64,000 nucleotides of DNA from Devosia geojensis (GTDB lineage Bacteria > Pseudomonadota > Alphaproteobacteria > Rhizobiales > Devosiaceae), in NCBI RefSeq assembly GCF_000969415.1, contig NZ_JZEX01000108.1, forward strand, positions 1 to 64,000, in the 5' to 3' direction. The translations under genes were made by a program, and so were the position numbers. Below are positions 45,845-55,123 of this stretch, in pieces. The notes under the pieces were generated by a model that was not told where the DNA came from, made no database searches, and saw nothing but the letters and a program-made list of their open reading frames with translations. Every line of letters starts with the position of its first letter. Position 1 is the first letter of the stretch.

Positions 45845-46567
45845 TCACCAGAGATAGAAGAAGGCGAAGATGAAGACCCAGACGAGATCGACGAAGTGCC
45901 AGTAGAGGCCCATGATCTCGACCATCTCGTAGCGGCCTTTGCGGCCCGTCAGGAACCCGGGCTTGCCGTTGTCGAGATCGCCGCGCCAGACCTTGCGGGC
46001 CATGATGAGAAGGAAGATCACGCCGATCGACACGTGCGTGCCGTGAAAACCCGTGATCATGAAGAAGCTTGCGCCGAACTGCTCGGCGCCCCAGGGGTTG
46101 CCCCAGGGCCGCACGCCTTCGTGGATGAGCTTGCTCCACTCGAAGGCCTGCATCCCGACGAACATCGCTCCAAAGAACGCGGTCACCAGGATCAGCGCTG
46201 TGGTCTTCTTCCTGTCGCGCCGGTAGGCGTAGTTCACTGCCATCGCCATCGTGCCGCTCGAGGTGATGAGCACGAACGTCATAATGGCGATGAGCAGGAG
46301 CGGCATGTGCATGCCGAAGACCTCGAGCGCGAAGACCTCGCTGGCGTTCGGCCACGGCACCGTCGTCGACATGCGCGCCGTCATATAGGAGAGCAGGAAG
46401 CAGCCGAAGATGAAGGTGTCGCTCAGAAGGAACACCCACATCATCACCTTGCCCCAGGAGGCCGTCTTGAAGGAGCGCTGGTCGGAAGACCAGTCCTTGA
46501 CGATGCCCTTGAAGCCGGGTTCCAGCGTCGGCGCTGCGTGCGGCTGGGTTGCGCCGGTATCGTTCAT
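45845..46567 (-). CDS. coxP: cytochrome c oxidase subunit III
   Basis: 240 residues, about seven predicted membrane helices. The start at 46567 overlaps the upstream III-like gene (ATGA). The segments GFHGTHVSIGVIFLLIMA and YWHFVDLVWVFIFAFFYLW are the classical subunit III signatures near the C terminus. It is a full subunit III, so the operon codes for two III-type proteins, as in the Bradyrhizobium coxMNOP operon; the choice between coxO and coxP is by order only. Confidence 0.88.
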   Translation of the reverse strand: MNDTGATQPHAAPTLEPGFKGIVKDWSSDQRSFKTASWGKVMMWVFLLSDTFIFGCFLLSYMTARMSTTVPWPNASEVFALEVFGMHMPLLLIAIMTFVLITSSGTMAMAVNYAYRRDRKKTTALILVTAFFGAMFVGMQAFEWSKLIHEGVRPWGNPWGAEQFGASFFMITGFHGTHVSIGVIFLLIMARKVWRGDLDNGKPGFLTGRKGRYEMVEIMGLYWHFVDLVWVFIFAFFYLW

Positions 46568-47280
46568 GTGAGGCCACTCCCCGACAGGATCTGTCCGCAG
46601 ATCGAGAGGAACTCGCCGGCCCAGCCGGAGAGCACCAGAAGCAGGATCACCCAGACGAACAGCATGAAGAGCCAGTAGGTCGCCGCCAGTTCGACGCTGA
46701 GGCGGATGCGCTGCGTCCCGTCGCTGCGCCAGATGCGCTCGAACGTGCGGGCCAGCGCGAACATGCCGCCGATGACGTGGAGGCCATGGGCAGCGGTCAT
46801 CAGGTAGAAGAAGCTGACGGCCGGCCCCGAATTGACGAAGTAGCCGCCGCCGGCGAGCATCCTCCAGGCGGCGAGCTGGCCGGCAAGGAACGCCAGCGCC
46901 GCAACGCTCGCGACGATGGCGCCGGCCCTCGCGTGCCCGAGATTGCCGCGCGTGGCGCCCGCTCGGGCCCATTCGAGCGCGAGGCTTGCAACGATGAGGC
47001 AGAGCGTGTTCGGCCAGACGATGAAGGGCAGGGGTACCGCCTGCCAGTCCGTCATCTCGGCGCGCAGCACATAAGCGCTGATGAGCAGCGCGAAGAGCGA
47101 TCCGACGACGGCGAGGAAGACACCGAGCCCGACCTGCGCCGGCTGGCGCGGTTCTGCCGATTGCGCCAGCGTGCCGGCCGCGTCGACCTGCAACCACGGC
47201 TTGGCGAGCAGGCCCTGCCGGGAAAGCCACCAACCGGCGCCGAGCGCCAGCACGGCCATGAAGATCAGCACCGCGCTCAT
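46564..47280 (-). CDS. coxO: cytochrome c oxidase subunit III-like protein
   Basis: 238 residues, about six to seven predicted membrane helices, with the subunit III-like segments FFYLMTAAHGLHVIGGMFAL and YWLFMLFVWVILLLVLSGW. It is more divergent than its neighbour. The start at 47280 overlaps the subunit I stop (ATGA at 47277-47280). It matches CoxO by gene order; its separate role in the complex is not known. Confidence 0.82.
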   Translation of the reverse strand: MSAVLIFMAVLALGAGWWLSRQGLLAKPWLQVDAAGTLAQSAEPRQPAQVGLGVFLAVVGSLFALLISAYVLRAEMTDWQAVPLPFIVWPNTLCLIVASLALEWARAGATRGNLGHARAGAIVASVAALAFLAGQLAAWRMLAGGGYFVNSGPAVSFFYLMTAAHGLHVIGGMFALARTFERIWRSDGTQRIRLSVELAATYWLFMLFVWVILLLVLSGWAGEFLSICGQILSGSGLT

Positions 47281-49046
47281 GCCGGTGTCTCCCGCGTGAC
47301 GGTCGCCGGCTGGTTCTGCGGGATGAAGTCCTCGGCCGCGCCAGGCACGCTGTAGTCGTAAGCCCAGCGGTAGACGACGGGCAGGTCCTTGCCCCAGTTG
47401 CCGTGGCCGGGCGGCGTTTCGGGCGTCTGCCATTCGAGCGTCGTCGCCCGCCACGGATTGCCGCCGGCTTCCTTGCCGTGCTTGCGGCTCCAGATGAGAT
47501 TGAAGACGAACACGATCTGCGCGAAGCCGACGATGAAGGCGACGATCGAGATGAAGGCGTTGAGCGCGTGCGCCGACTCCGGCATCAACAGGATGTCCGA
47601 GCTCTCGAAATAGCGCCGCGGCGCGCCCATCAGCCCGAGATAATGCATCGGGAAGAAGATGAGGTAGGCGCCGAGGAACGTCACCCAGAAGTGGAACTTG
47701 GCCATCGCATCGTCGAGCATGCGCCCGGTGACCTTCGGATACCAGTGATAGATCGCCCCGAAGATGACGAGGATCGGCGCGACGCCCATCACCATATGGA
47801 AGTGCGCGACGACGAACATGGTGTCCGACAGCGGCACGTCGACCACCACGTTGCCGAGGAAGAGCCCCGAGAGCCCGCCGTTGACGAAGGTGACGATGAA
47901 GCCGAGCGCAAAGAGCATGGGCGGCGTGAAGTGGATGTCGCCGCGCCAGAGCGTCAGCACCCAGTTGTAGACCTTGATCGCCGTCGGCACGGCGATGATC
48001 AGGGTGGTCGTCGCAAAGAAGAACCCGAAATATGGGTGCATGCCCGAGACGTACATGTGGTGCGCCCAGACGATGAAGCTCAGGGCCCCGATGATGACGA
48101 TGGCCCACACCATCATCCGGTAGCCGAAGATGTTGCGCCGCGCATGCGTCGAGATCAGGTCCGAGACGATGCCGAAGGCGGGCAGGGCGACGATGTAGAC
48201 TTCCGGATGCCCGAAGAACCAGAAGAGGTGTTGGAAGAGGATCGGGCTGCCCCCGCCATAGCTCAGCTGTTCGCCGAATTCGACGAGGGTCGGCATGAAG
48301 AAGCTGGTGCCCAGGAGCTTGTCGAAGAGCATCATCACGGCGGCGACAAACAGCGCCGGAAAGGCGAGGAGCGCCATGATGGTGGCAACGAAGATGCCCC
48401 AGACGGTGAGCGGCATGCGCATCAGCGTCATGCCGCGCGTGCGCGCCTGCAGCACGGTGACCGTGTAGTTGAGCCCGCCCATGGTGAAGCCGGCGATGAA
48501 GAGGATGAGCGAGACCAGCATCAGCACGATGCCGAACTGTTGTCCGGGCGTGTTGGAAAGGATCGCCTGCGGTGGATAGAGCGTCCACCCCGCCCCCGTC
48601 GGCCCGCCGGGCACGAAGAAGCTGGCGACCAGCACCAGCACGGCGAGCAGGTACACCCAGAAGCTGAGCATGTTTGCGTAGGGGAACACCATGTCCCGCG
48701 CGCCGATCATAAGCGGAATGAGGTAGTTGCCGAAGCCGCCGAGGAAGAGGGCGGTGAGCAGGTAAACCACCATGATCATCCCGTGCATGGTGATGAACTG
48801 GTAGTACCGCTCGGCATCGATGAAGGCGACGGCGCCCGGGAAGCCGAGTTGCAGGCGGATCAGCCAGGAGAGGACCAGCGCCACCGCGCCGATGGCGAGG
48901 GCCGTCGCCGCGTACTGCACGGCGATGACCTTGGCGTCCTGGGAGAAGACATAGGTGCTCCACCAGCCGTGGGCGTGGGGCAGCTCCATTTCCTCGATTT
49001 CGGCGGGCGGCGCCGACGCGCTCGCCTCATGGGGAATGTCGGCCAT
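47277..49046 (-). CDS. coxN: cytochrome c oxidase subunit I (aa3-type, alternative oxidase)
   Basis: 589 residues, about 12 predicted membrane helices. All redox ligands are present: His88 (HGMIM), CuB His280 with Tyr284 in GHPEVY for the His-Tyr link, His329-His330, and His415/His417 in AHFHMVMG. Glu282 in GHPEVY and Asp118 mark an A1-type D-channel; Lys358 is the K-channel lysine. It carries out O2 reduction coupled to proton pumping. It follows the subunit II gene by 21 bp. Confidence 0.95.
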   Translation of the reverse strand: MADIPHEASASAPPAEIEEMELPHAHGWWSTYVFSQDAKVIAVQYAATALAIGAVALVLSWLIRLQLGFPGAVAFIDAERYYQFITMHGMIMVVYLLTALFLGGFGNYLIPLMIGARDMVFPYANMLSFWVYLLAVLVLVASFFVPGGPTGAGWTLYPPQAILSNTPGQQFGIVLMLVSLILFIAGFTMGGLNYTVTVLQARTRGMTLMRMPLTVWGIFVATIMALLAFPALFVAAVMMLFDKLLGTSFFMPTLVEFGEQLSYGGGSPILFQHLFWFFGHPEVYIVALPAFGIVSDLISTHARRNIFGYRMMVWAIVIIGALSFIVWAHHMYVSGMHPYFGFFFATTTLIIAVPTAIKVYNWVLTLWRGDIHFTPPMLFALGFIVTFVNGGLSGLFLGNVVVDVPLSDTMFVVAHFHMVMGVAPILVIFGAIYHWYPKVTGRMLDDAMAKFHFWVTFLGAYLIFFPMHYLGLMGAPRRYFESSDILLMPESAHALNAFISIVAFIVGFAQIVFVFNLIWSRKHGKEAGGNPWRATTLEWQTPETPPGHGNWGKDLPVVYRWAYDYSVPGAAEDFIPQNQPATVTRETPA

Positions 49047-49067
49047 CAGTCCCTCCTCGATGCCCCC

Positions 49068-49859
49068 TCAACTCGCGAGGTCCGCGAACGTGACCTGCGT
49101 CGTCAGCCACTCGTCGTACTCCTCCTGGGTGACGACGGTGACCATGCCGCGCATGTAGGAATGCCCCGTGCCGCAGAGTTCGGCGCAGAGAATCTCATAG
49201 GTGCCCGTCTTGGTCGGCGTGATCCAGAAATAGGTGACGGAGCCCGGTATCATGTCCATCTTGGCGCGGAATTCGGGCACGTAGAAATCGTGCAGCACGT
49301 CGATCGAGCGCAGCAGGAACCGCACCGGCTTGTCGACCGGCAGCAGCAGCTCGCCGCCCTCGATGATCACGTCGTCGCCACTCGCCGGGTCGTCCGGATT
49401 GACCCCGAGCGTATTGTCGACGCCGATGAGCCGGTTGTCGGCGCCCCCGAGCTGCCCGTCGGCGCCCGGCAGCCGATAGCTCCACAGCCATTGCTGGCCG
49501 ACGACCTCGACATTGGTCGCCTCCTCCGGCACCTCGATGAACTGGGCCCACACGAAAAGGCCGGGGGTGAGCATGGCGATGACGCCGCCGGCGGTCAGTG
49601 CCGTCAGGATGCTCTCGAGCCGCTTGTTCTCCGGCTCATAGGCGGCCTTGCGCCCCTCCTGGTGGCGGAACTTCCACAGGCAATAGGCGACGAACAGCAC
49701 CACCGCCGAGAATACAGCTCCGGTGATCGCGAAGGTGAGGACCGTGGTGTCGTCGATATAGCCCCAATTGGACGCGAGCGGCGTGAACCACCAGGGGCTC
49801 AGGAAGTGGAAGACCACCGAACCCACGACGATGAGCACCATGATGACGGCAAAGATCAT
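49068..49859 (-). CDS. coxM: cytochrome c oxidase subunit II with CuA site
   Basis: 263 residues. An extra N-terminal hydrophobic segment (about 1-20) is followed by two membrane helices (about 40-62 and 90-108) and a periplasmic cupredoxin domain. All CuA ligands are visible: His190, Cys225, Glu227, Cys229, His233 and Met236 in CAELCGTGHSYMRG. No fused cytochrome c is present, so a separate donor, such as the c-type cytochrome at 50149-50577, is expected. A GGGAGG site lies 10-11 bases before the ATG. Confidence 0.93.
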   Translation of the reverse strand: MIFAVIMVLIVVGSVVFHFLSPWWFTPLASNWGYIDDTTVLTFAITGAVFSAVVLFVAYCLWKFRHQEGRKAAYEPENKRLESILTALTAGGVIAMLTPGLFVWAQFIEVPEEATNVEVVGQQWLWSYRLPGADGQLGGADNRLIGVDNTLGVNPDDPASGDDVIIEGGELLLPVDKPVRFLLRSIDVLHDFYVPEFRAKMDMIPGSVTYFWITPTKTGTYEILCAELCGTGHSYMRGMVTVVTQEEYDEWLTTQVTFADLAS

Positions 49860-50123
49860 CGCCCCCAGACCTCCCTTGCGGCCGGGAGGGCCTCGATTGC
49901 CCGCAACCGCTCTTGGAGCGGCCCTAGGCTGCCTTCGACTGGCGATGATGTGGTCGTTCGCATGGCCACGCCCCTTGCATCACCCCTCCCGGTGACCTGA
50001 ATGCTCGGAACAGACGCTAGGCACGACAGTAACCGCGGCAGATGAGAGTCGCGGCCGATAATGTTGAATGCTCACATCGACTTGGAAGATTGTCAATGTG
50101 AATGGCTGGCGCCGTGCAGAATT

Positions 50124-50148
50124 GCCCGGCGCCAGTATCGGCGCCGGC
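50124..50148 (-). terminator. hairpin after the cytochrome c gene
   Basis: CCGGCGCC (50126-50133) and GGCGCCGG (50140-50147) pair around a 6-base loop, directly after the cytochrome stop codon on the minus strand. No clear T-run follows. It separates the cytochrome from the oxidase genes; the remaining gap to 49860 shows no gene and could hold a promoter for coxM. Confidence 0.6.
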
Positions 50149-50577
50149 TTATTGCGCCGGAGCGGTGGTATTGCCTTCCGCATCGAACTGCGAAAGGTAG
50201 GCGACGACATTGGCGCGCTCCTGCGCATCGGGCAGGCCTGCGAAGGCCATCCTGGTGCCCTGGACGAACTGGCGCGGCGCTTCGAGGAACGCCGAAAGCG
50301 ACTCGGCATCCCAGGTGATGCCCGAGTCCTTCATCGCCGGCGAATAGTTGAAGTCGGCAAGGCTGCCCGCCTGCCGTCCGATGATGCCGTTGAGTTCGGG
50401 GCCGGCAGCGTTGCGCGCATCGGGCCCGACCCGATGGCAGGCCATGCACTTGCGGAATACGGTTTCGCCGGCCGCCGGATCGCCCGTGGGTTCCTGAGCG
50501 GATGCGGACGCCGGCACCAGCACCGCGAGCGCGAGGCTGGCGGCGTAAAACGCACGTCTCAAGGCTGCTGCTTGCAT
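50149..50577 (-). CDS. periplasmic class I c-type cytochrome
   Basis: 142 residues. Sec signal with likely cleavage after ASAQ near residue 28. A heme motif CMACH stands at 44-48 and the axial Met at 110 in GTRMAF. Size and layout fit cytochrome c2/c550-type electron carriers. It is on the same strand as, and 289 bp upstream of, coxM, so it probably donates electrons to this oxidase. A hairpin follows its stop codon. Confidence 0.9.
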   Translation of the reverse strand: MQAAALRRAFYAASLALAVLVPASASAQEPTGDPAAGETVFRKCMACHRVGPDARNAAGPELNGIIGRQAGSLADFNYSPAMKDSGITWDAESLSAFLEAPRQFVQGTRMAFAGLPDAQERANVVAYLSQFDAEGNTTAPAQ

Positions 50578-50896
50578 ACTCTCCTCCTCAGTGCGACGCG
50601 CGAAGAGGCGAGATACGGCTCATCGCAAGACCGTCACGGCAACGAGAATCGAGAGCCGGCGACCCGTCTCCCCCGCGGGCCGCTTGTGGCTCCATGACCG
50701 GCGCTACGTGGGCGCCGGTCACTTGGTAAACCGAGAGAACGATAGCCCCAGAACCTGTGCTCCGGGGCCCGTTCATACGAGATGAGGCAATATGTCGCGG
50801 ATGCATTGCGTGGGGAGGTTGAGGGTGAGCACCAAACGCAGAACGCCGCTCTTTGCAGAGCCGCTCTTGTAGACCGCCACCACTTGCAGCCTTGCA
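50578..50896. other. intergenic region with a strong hairpin
   Basis: 319 bp without a convincing gene. TGACCGGCGC (50695-50704) and GCGCCGGTCA (50712-50721) form a 10-bp hairpin around a 7-base loop. It lies downstream of the DUF1684 gene and upstream of the cytochrome gene on the minus strand, so it probably ends the peptide-importer transcript. The rest would contain the promoter of the cytochrome gene. Confidence 0.55.
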
Positions 50897-51679
50897 CTAC
50901 TTCAGCCGCTTCTCCCCCGCCTCGATGCGGATCGGCAGCACGTTCTCGGGCGGGGGCAGTGGGCAGACCGCGTGCTCGGTGAATGCGCAGGGCGGGTTGA
51001 GCGCCTTGTTGAAGTCGAGGACGATGCTGTCCTGCGTCACCTCCTCGCCATAGACGAAGCGGCAGGCGGGGTAGGTCGAATCGCGCGAGGTGAGGTCGCG
51101 GATGACGAACTGCGGCGCCTGCGGCGTGCCGTGCGTGGCGACGAGCTCATAGGTCTGGCCGTCGCGCTCGAACACCGCCTTGTGCGTCACCTCGACCTCC
51201 GTCGGGATCGATTTGCTGGTATCGACTGTGATGCCCAAAGGGGCGTCCAGCGGCACCCATCGGGCAACGATCCGCCAGCTCGGATCGAGCGGGAAGTACT
51301 CGATCGGCGCCAGGTGGTTGGGCGCATCCGAGGTGGTATCGCGCACGCGCAGCGCATTCTCGCCGTTGAGTGTGGTGACCTCCAGCAGCAGGTTGCCGGC
51401 GGTGAAGCGCGGCGGCTTCTTCGTGTTGAGCGCGAGAACCTGCGCCGGCCCACCATTGGCCGGCGTGTAGGTCACGCCGCCCGAGGCATCCTGCATCAGG
51501 CTGCCGACATGCTCAGGCCCGGCCGAGAGCGCGATGTCGTTGTCCGCCGCGCTGCCGACGGTCACCGTGCCCTCCGACAGCCAGACGCGGGCGATGATGT
51601 TGAGCCAGCCGTCCGGCGCCTTCAACGCCGCGAGGCGACGGACCTTCCAGTCCTCGTAAGAATGCGCGTAGTCGGTCAT
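50897..51679 (-). CDS. DUF1684 protein
   Basis: 260 residues. The C-terminal signature is clear: VLDFNKALNPPCAFTEH, then CPLPPPENVLPI and AGEK. The N-terminal half contains SYEDWKVRRLAALKAPDGWL, also typical. No signal peptide is visible, so a cytosolic location is likely. Its start overlaps the stop of the upstream transporter ATPase by 4 bp, so it is translationally coupled to a peptide/opine-type importer. The family's function is not known; the coupling suggests that it acts on the imported substrate. Confidence 0.9.
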   Translation of the reverse strand: MTDYAHSYEDWKVRRLAALKAPDGWLNIIARVWLSEGTVTVGSAADNDIALSAGPEHVGSLMQDASGGVTYTPANGGPAQVLALNTKKPPRFTAGNLLLEVTTLNGENALRVRDTTSDAPNHLAPIEYFPLDPSWRIVARWVPLDAPLGITVDTSKSIPTEVEVTHKAVFERDGQTYELVATHGTPQAPQFVIRDLTSRDSTYPACRFVYGEEVTQDSIVLDFNKALNPPCAFTEHAVCPLPPPENVLPIRIEAGEKRLK

Positions 51680-52437
51680 GGCGAAGTGTCCTTGCTCTTG
51701 AGCCGCGGCACGCTGGCGAGCAGCCGCTGCGTATAAGGGTGTTGCGGGTTGGCGAGAACGGCCACAGTCTCGCCCGCCTCGACGATCCGGCCCTTCTCGA
51801 GGATGACGATGCGGCGGCAGAGGGCCGCGACGACGCCGATGTCGTGCGAGACGAAGACGAGGCTCATGCCCGCGCCCAGCCGCCGCAGCAGATCAACGAT
51901 GCGGGTGCGGGTGGTGAGGTCCAAGGCGCTCACTGCCTCGTCGGCGAGCAGCAGCTTCGGGCTGGGCACGATGGCGCGGGCGATGGCGATACGCTGGCGT
52001 TGTCCGCCCGAGAACTGGTGCGGATAGCGCCGGGCCGCGTCGCGATCGAGCCCGACCGAGGCGAGGGCGTCCGCCACCATCTGCGTATGGTCGCCGGGCA
52101 CGCGCAGAGACCGCAGCGGCTCGGCGACGATGGAAGACACCGTCTGGCGCGGGTCGAGCGAGGAGTAGGGATCCTGGAACACCACCTGCACCTGCCGGCG
52201 GAAGCTGCGCATGAAGGCAGCATTGCCCGGATCGAGCGGCGTCCCGTCGAAGCTGATGCTGCCGCTCGCCGGGCGTTGCAGGCCAAGCAGCAGACGCAAC
52301 AGCGTCGTCTTGCCGGAGCCGGATTCGCCCACCAGCCCGATCGTGTCGCCGGCCGTGATGTCGAGCGAGACGGCATCGAGGATGCGCCGGTCGCGCGCAT
52401 AGCCGAAGCTGACGTCATCGACGCGCACGAGGCTCAT
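51676..52437 (-). CDS. peptide/opine ABC importer ATPase, DppF-like
   Basis: 253 residues. Walker A GESGSGKTT at 37-45, signature SGGQRQRIAIARAI, Walker B LLLADEAVSALDL. It lacks the extended C-terminal oligopeptide-binding tail with Cys residues that marks iron-sulphur DppF/DppD proteins. It overlaps the upstream ATPase gene and the DUF1684 gene by 4 bp each. Confidence 0.9.
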   Translation of the reverse strand: MSLVRVDDVSFGYARDRRILDAVSLDITAGDTIGLVGESGSGKTTLLRLLLGLQRPASGSISFDGTPLDPGNAAFMRSFRRQVQVVFQDPYSSLDPRQTVSSIVAEPLRSLRVPGDHTQMVADALASVGLDRDAARRYPHQFSGGQRQRIAIARAIVPSPKLLLADEAVSALDLTTRTRIVDLLRRLGAGMSLVFVSHDIGVVAALCRRIVILEKGRIVEAGETVAVLANPQHPYTQRLLASVPRLKSKDTSP

Positions 52438-53243
52438 GACCGGCCCTCCAGCGCATCGTCGAAGCTGCGCGCGGCGGCGAGCAGGCTGCGGGTATAGTCG
52501 TGCTGCGGCGCTCCGAACACGGTGGCGACGGGTCCGGTCTCTACGGCTTCGCCTTTGCGCAGCACCACCACGCGCTCGACCGTATTGGCGACGACCGGTA
52601 GGTCGTGGCTGATGAACAGCAGCGCCATATTGCGCTCGCGCACCAGCCGGTCGAGGAGATTGAGGATCTCGGCCTGGGTGGTGACGTCGAGGGCGGTCGT
52701 CGGCTCGTCCGCGATCAGCAGGTCTGGCCGGCAGGCGAGCGCCATGGCAATGGCGATACGCTGGCGCTGGCCACCGGACAGTTCGTGCGGATAGGCGCGG
52801 GCAATGCGGGTCGGGTCGGACAGTGCGACCTCGTCGAGCAGTGCGAGCACGGCCCCGTCGAGAGCCGTCCCGGACAGGGGCCGGCCATCCCGTCGTGCCC
52901 GGCGCGACAGCGGTTCGGCGACCTGCCGGCCGACCCGCTTCAGCGGGTCGAGCGCTGTCAGCGGTTCCTGGAAAACGATGGCGGCAGCGGTGCCGCGCAA
53001 CTGGTCGAGCTGGTTATCGGGTGTGCCGATGACCTGCTGGCCGGCAAGTTCCACGGAGCCTTCCGCAACGAGGCCCGCGGGCAGAAGGCCGGTCGCTGCA
53101 AGCGCGGTGAGCGACTTGCCGGAACCGGATTCTCCGATCAGGCCCACTCGCTCGCCGGATGCGGTCTGGAAGGAAAGATCGCGCACCAGCGTCGTCGTAC
53201 CCGTGCGGATGGTCAGCCGGTGGACATCGAGCAGCGCGCTCAT
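52434..53243 (-). CDS. peptide/opine ABC importer ATPase, DppD-like
   Basis: 269 residues; the ATG at 53243 overlaps the permease stop codon. Walker A GESGSGKSL at 37-45, signature [16 protein letters not shown], Walker B LLIADEPTTALDV. It works as a pair with the product of 51676-52437 on the permeases at 53240-55074. Confidence 0.9.
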   Translation of the reverse strand: MSALLDVHRLTIRTGTTTLVRDLSFQTASGERVGLIGESGSGKSLTALAATGLLPAGLVAEGSVELAGQQVIGTPDNQLDQLRGTAAAIVFQEPLTALDPLKRVGRQVAEPLSRRARRDGRPLSGTALDGAVLALLDEVALSDPTRIARAYPHELSGGQRQRIAIAMALACRPDLLIADEPTTALDVTTQAEILNLLDRLVRERNMALLFISHDLPVVANTVERVVVLRKGEAVETGPVATVFGAPQHDYTRSLLAAARSFDDALEGRS

Positions 53244-54088
53244 CGTGCCTGCCTCGTCGGATCGATCGCTTCGCGCAGCCCGTCGGCGAGAAGGTTCATG
53301 CCGATGACCAGCGACACCAGCGCGACGCCCGGCGCGATGGCTCCGATCGGCGCGGTGTAAACGGTGCCCTGCGCCTCCTGCAGCAGCCGTCCCCAGGAGG
53401 CGTTGGGCGGCGGCGCACCGAGGCCGAGATAGGAGAGCGACGCCTCCGCGATCACCGCCAGCCCGAATTGGAGGGCGAAATTGACCGACAACGTCGGCCA
53501 GATGTTCGGCAGCACGTGGATCAAGACGATGCCGAGCCACGACGTGCCGGAGGTGCGCGCAGCCGTGATGTAATCCATCAGCAGCACGCGCTTGGCGAGG
53601 ATGCGGGTCAACCGCGCCACGATCGCCGAGAGCGCGATGCCGAGAGCGACGATCGCCGTCGAGAGGCTCGCCGTGTCGCTCGCCGCCACCACCAGCATGG
53701 CGATGAGGAGGGTCGGGAAGGCGATGAGGATATCGAGCGTTGCCGCCAGCGCATCGTCCAACCACCGGCTCGCGAATGCTGCGAGGAGCCCGAGCGTGAC
53801 GCCGATGACGGCGCCGATGGCGACAGCGCCGACGCCAACCATCAGCGCGATGCGGCTGCCGATCATCAGCTGCGTGAAGAGATCGCGCCCCAGCCGGTCG
53901 GTGCCCACCCAGTGCAGCCAGGATGGCGGTTCCAGCCGCCCGCCCGCCATGGCGGATGGATCGTAGGGCAGCCAGACGAGCGTCAGCAGCGCGATGACGA
54001 CATGGATGCCGACGAGCACCGCACCCGCATAAAGTGTGAGGGAGTGCTGCCGGCGCTCCACGGCCTGTGTTTCGGCTGCGGCCGTCAT
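53240..54088 (-). CDS. peptide/opine ABC importer permease, DppC-like
   Basis: 282 residues, about six predicted membrane helices. The segment WVGTDRLGRDLFTQLMIGSR near residue 64 is the conserved DppC signature, and the ATPase-facing loop contains AARTSGTSWLGIVLIHVLP. It overlaps both neighbouring genes by 4 bp. Confidence 0.92.
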   Translation of the reverse strand: MTAAAETQAVERRQHSLTLYAGAVLVGIHVVIALLTLVWLPYDPSAMAGGRLEPPSWLHWVGTDRLGRDLFTQLMIGSRIALMVGVGAVAIGAVIGVTLGLLAAFASRWLDDALAATLDILIAFPTLLIAMLVVAASDTASLSTAIVALGIALSAIVARLTRILAKRVLLMDYITAARTSGTSWLGIVLIHVLPNIWPTLSVNFALQFGLAVIAEASLSYLGLGAPPPNASWGRLLQEAQGTVYTAPIGAIAPGVALVSLVIGMNLLADGLREAIDPTRQAR

Positions 54089-55074
54089 GGCTGCACGCGC
54101 CCGCGCAGTCGCGGATCGATGAGGCGCTGTGCGATATCGGCCGCAAAGCCGATCAGCAGCACCAGCAGCGTCGAGACGAAGAGCACCCCCTGCACATTCG
54201 GATAGTCGCGCTGCTGGATGGCGAGCAGCAGCATCGAGCCGAGGCCCGGCAGGCTGAACACCCGCTCGATCACCACCGCGCCGAGAAAGGTGCTGGCGAG
54301 CTCGATGCCGAGGATCGAGACCACCGGCACCGCTCCGTTGCGGATGCCGTGACGGAAGAGCGCCTCGGGAAAGCTCGAGCCCAGGGCGCGCGCGGTGCGC
54401 AGGAAATCGCTGCCGAGCACGTCGAGCGTCGCCGCGCGCACATAGCGCAGCAGGGAGGCCCCCATGACGAGCCCGATGGTCAGCGCCGGCAGGACCATGC
54501 CCGTTGCAGCTTCCTGCCAGCTGCTCCAGCCGCGCAAGGGAAATCCTCCGGACGGCAGCCAGCGCAGGTTGATGGCGAAGACCCAGACGAGCAGGATGCC
54601 GACCCAGAACACCGGGATGGCGATGCCCAACTGGGAAACGACCGAGATGGCGGCCCCGTACCAGCGGTCCGACCGCACCGCCGCGATGATGCCGAGCGGA
54701 ATCGCAAAGAGCAACGCGAGCGCGAAGCCGATGAGCGTCAACGGCAGCGTCACCGCCATGCGGTTGCCGATTTCAGCGAGCACCGGTGCGCGGCTGACGA
54801 AGGATGTGCCGAGATCGAGCCTGGCGATATTGCCGAGGAACGAGACGAACTGCACCGAGAGCGGCTGGTCCGAGCCGACCTGCGCCCGGGCGGCCGCGAT
54901 CTGCTCCTGCGTCGCGCCGACGCCGAGCAGGGCATTGGCCGGGTCGCCCGGCAAGAGGCGCAGCAGCACGAACAGCACGGTCGCCGCGATCAGCAGCGAG
55001 ACGAGGAGGATTGCGGTGCGGCGAAGAGTGTAGGCGAGAATGACGGTAGCCTCTGATAGGACGCCCAGGATCAT
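54085..55074 (-). CDS. peptide/opine ABC importer permease, DppB-like
   Basis: 329 residues, about six predicted membrane helices, with the DppB segments LLRLLPGDPANALLG and TARALGSSFPEALFRHGIRN. The start at 55074 is preferred: an in-frame ATG at 55125 would put the first codons inside a strong hairpin (55097-55123) and add the unusual MNHRRRKGRW. No good ribosome-binding site is seen at either, so the start is uncertain. Confidence 0.88.
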   Translation of the reverse strand: MILGVLSEATVILAYTLRRTAILLVSLLIAATVLFVLLRLLPGDPANALLGVGATQEQIAAARAQVGSDQPLSVQFVSFLGNIARLDLGTSFVSRAPVLAEIGNRMAVTLPLTLIGFALALLFAIPLGIIAAVRSDRWYGAAISVVSQLGIAIPVFWVGILLVWVFAINLRWLPSGGFPLRGWSSWQEAATGMVLPALTIGLVMGASLLRYVRAATLDVLGSDFLRTARALGSSFPEALFRHGIRNGAVPVVSILGIELASTFLGAVVIERVFSLPGLGSMLLLAIQQRDYPNVQGVLFVSTLLVLLIGFAADIAQRLIDPRLRGRVQP

Positions 55075-55096
55075 AGCGCCGACGTTCGAACGAAAC

Positions 55097-55123
55097 CACC
55101 GGCCCTTGCGGCGCCGGTGGTTC
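55097..55123 (-). terminator. intercistronic hairpin after peptide-binding-protein gene
   Basis: ACCACCGGCG and its partner CCGGTGGT form a strong stem on the minus strand, 20 bp after the binding-protein stop codon, followed by TTTCGTT. It can reduce read-through into the permease genes. It overlaps an alternative start codon of the DppB-like gene. Confidence 0.7.
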
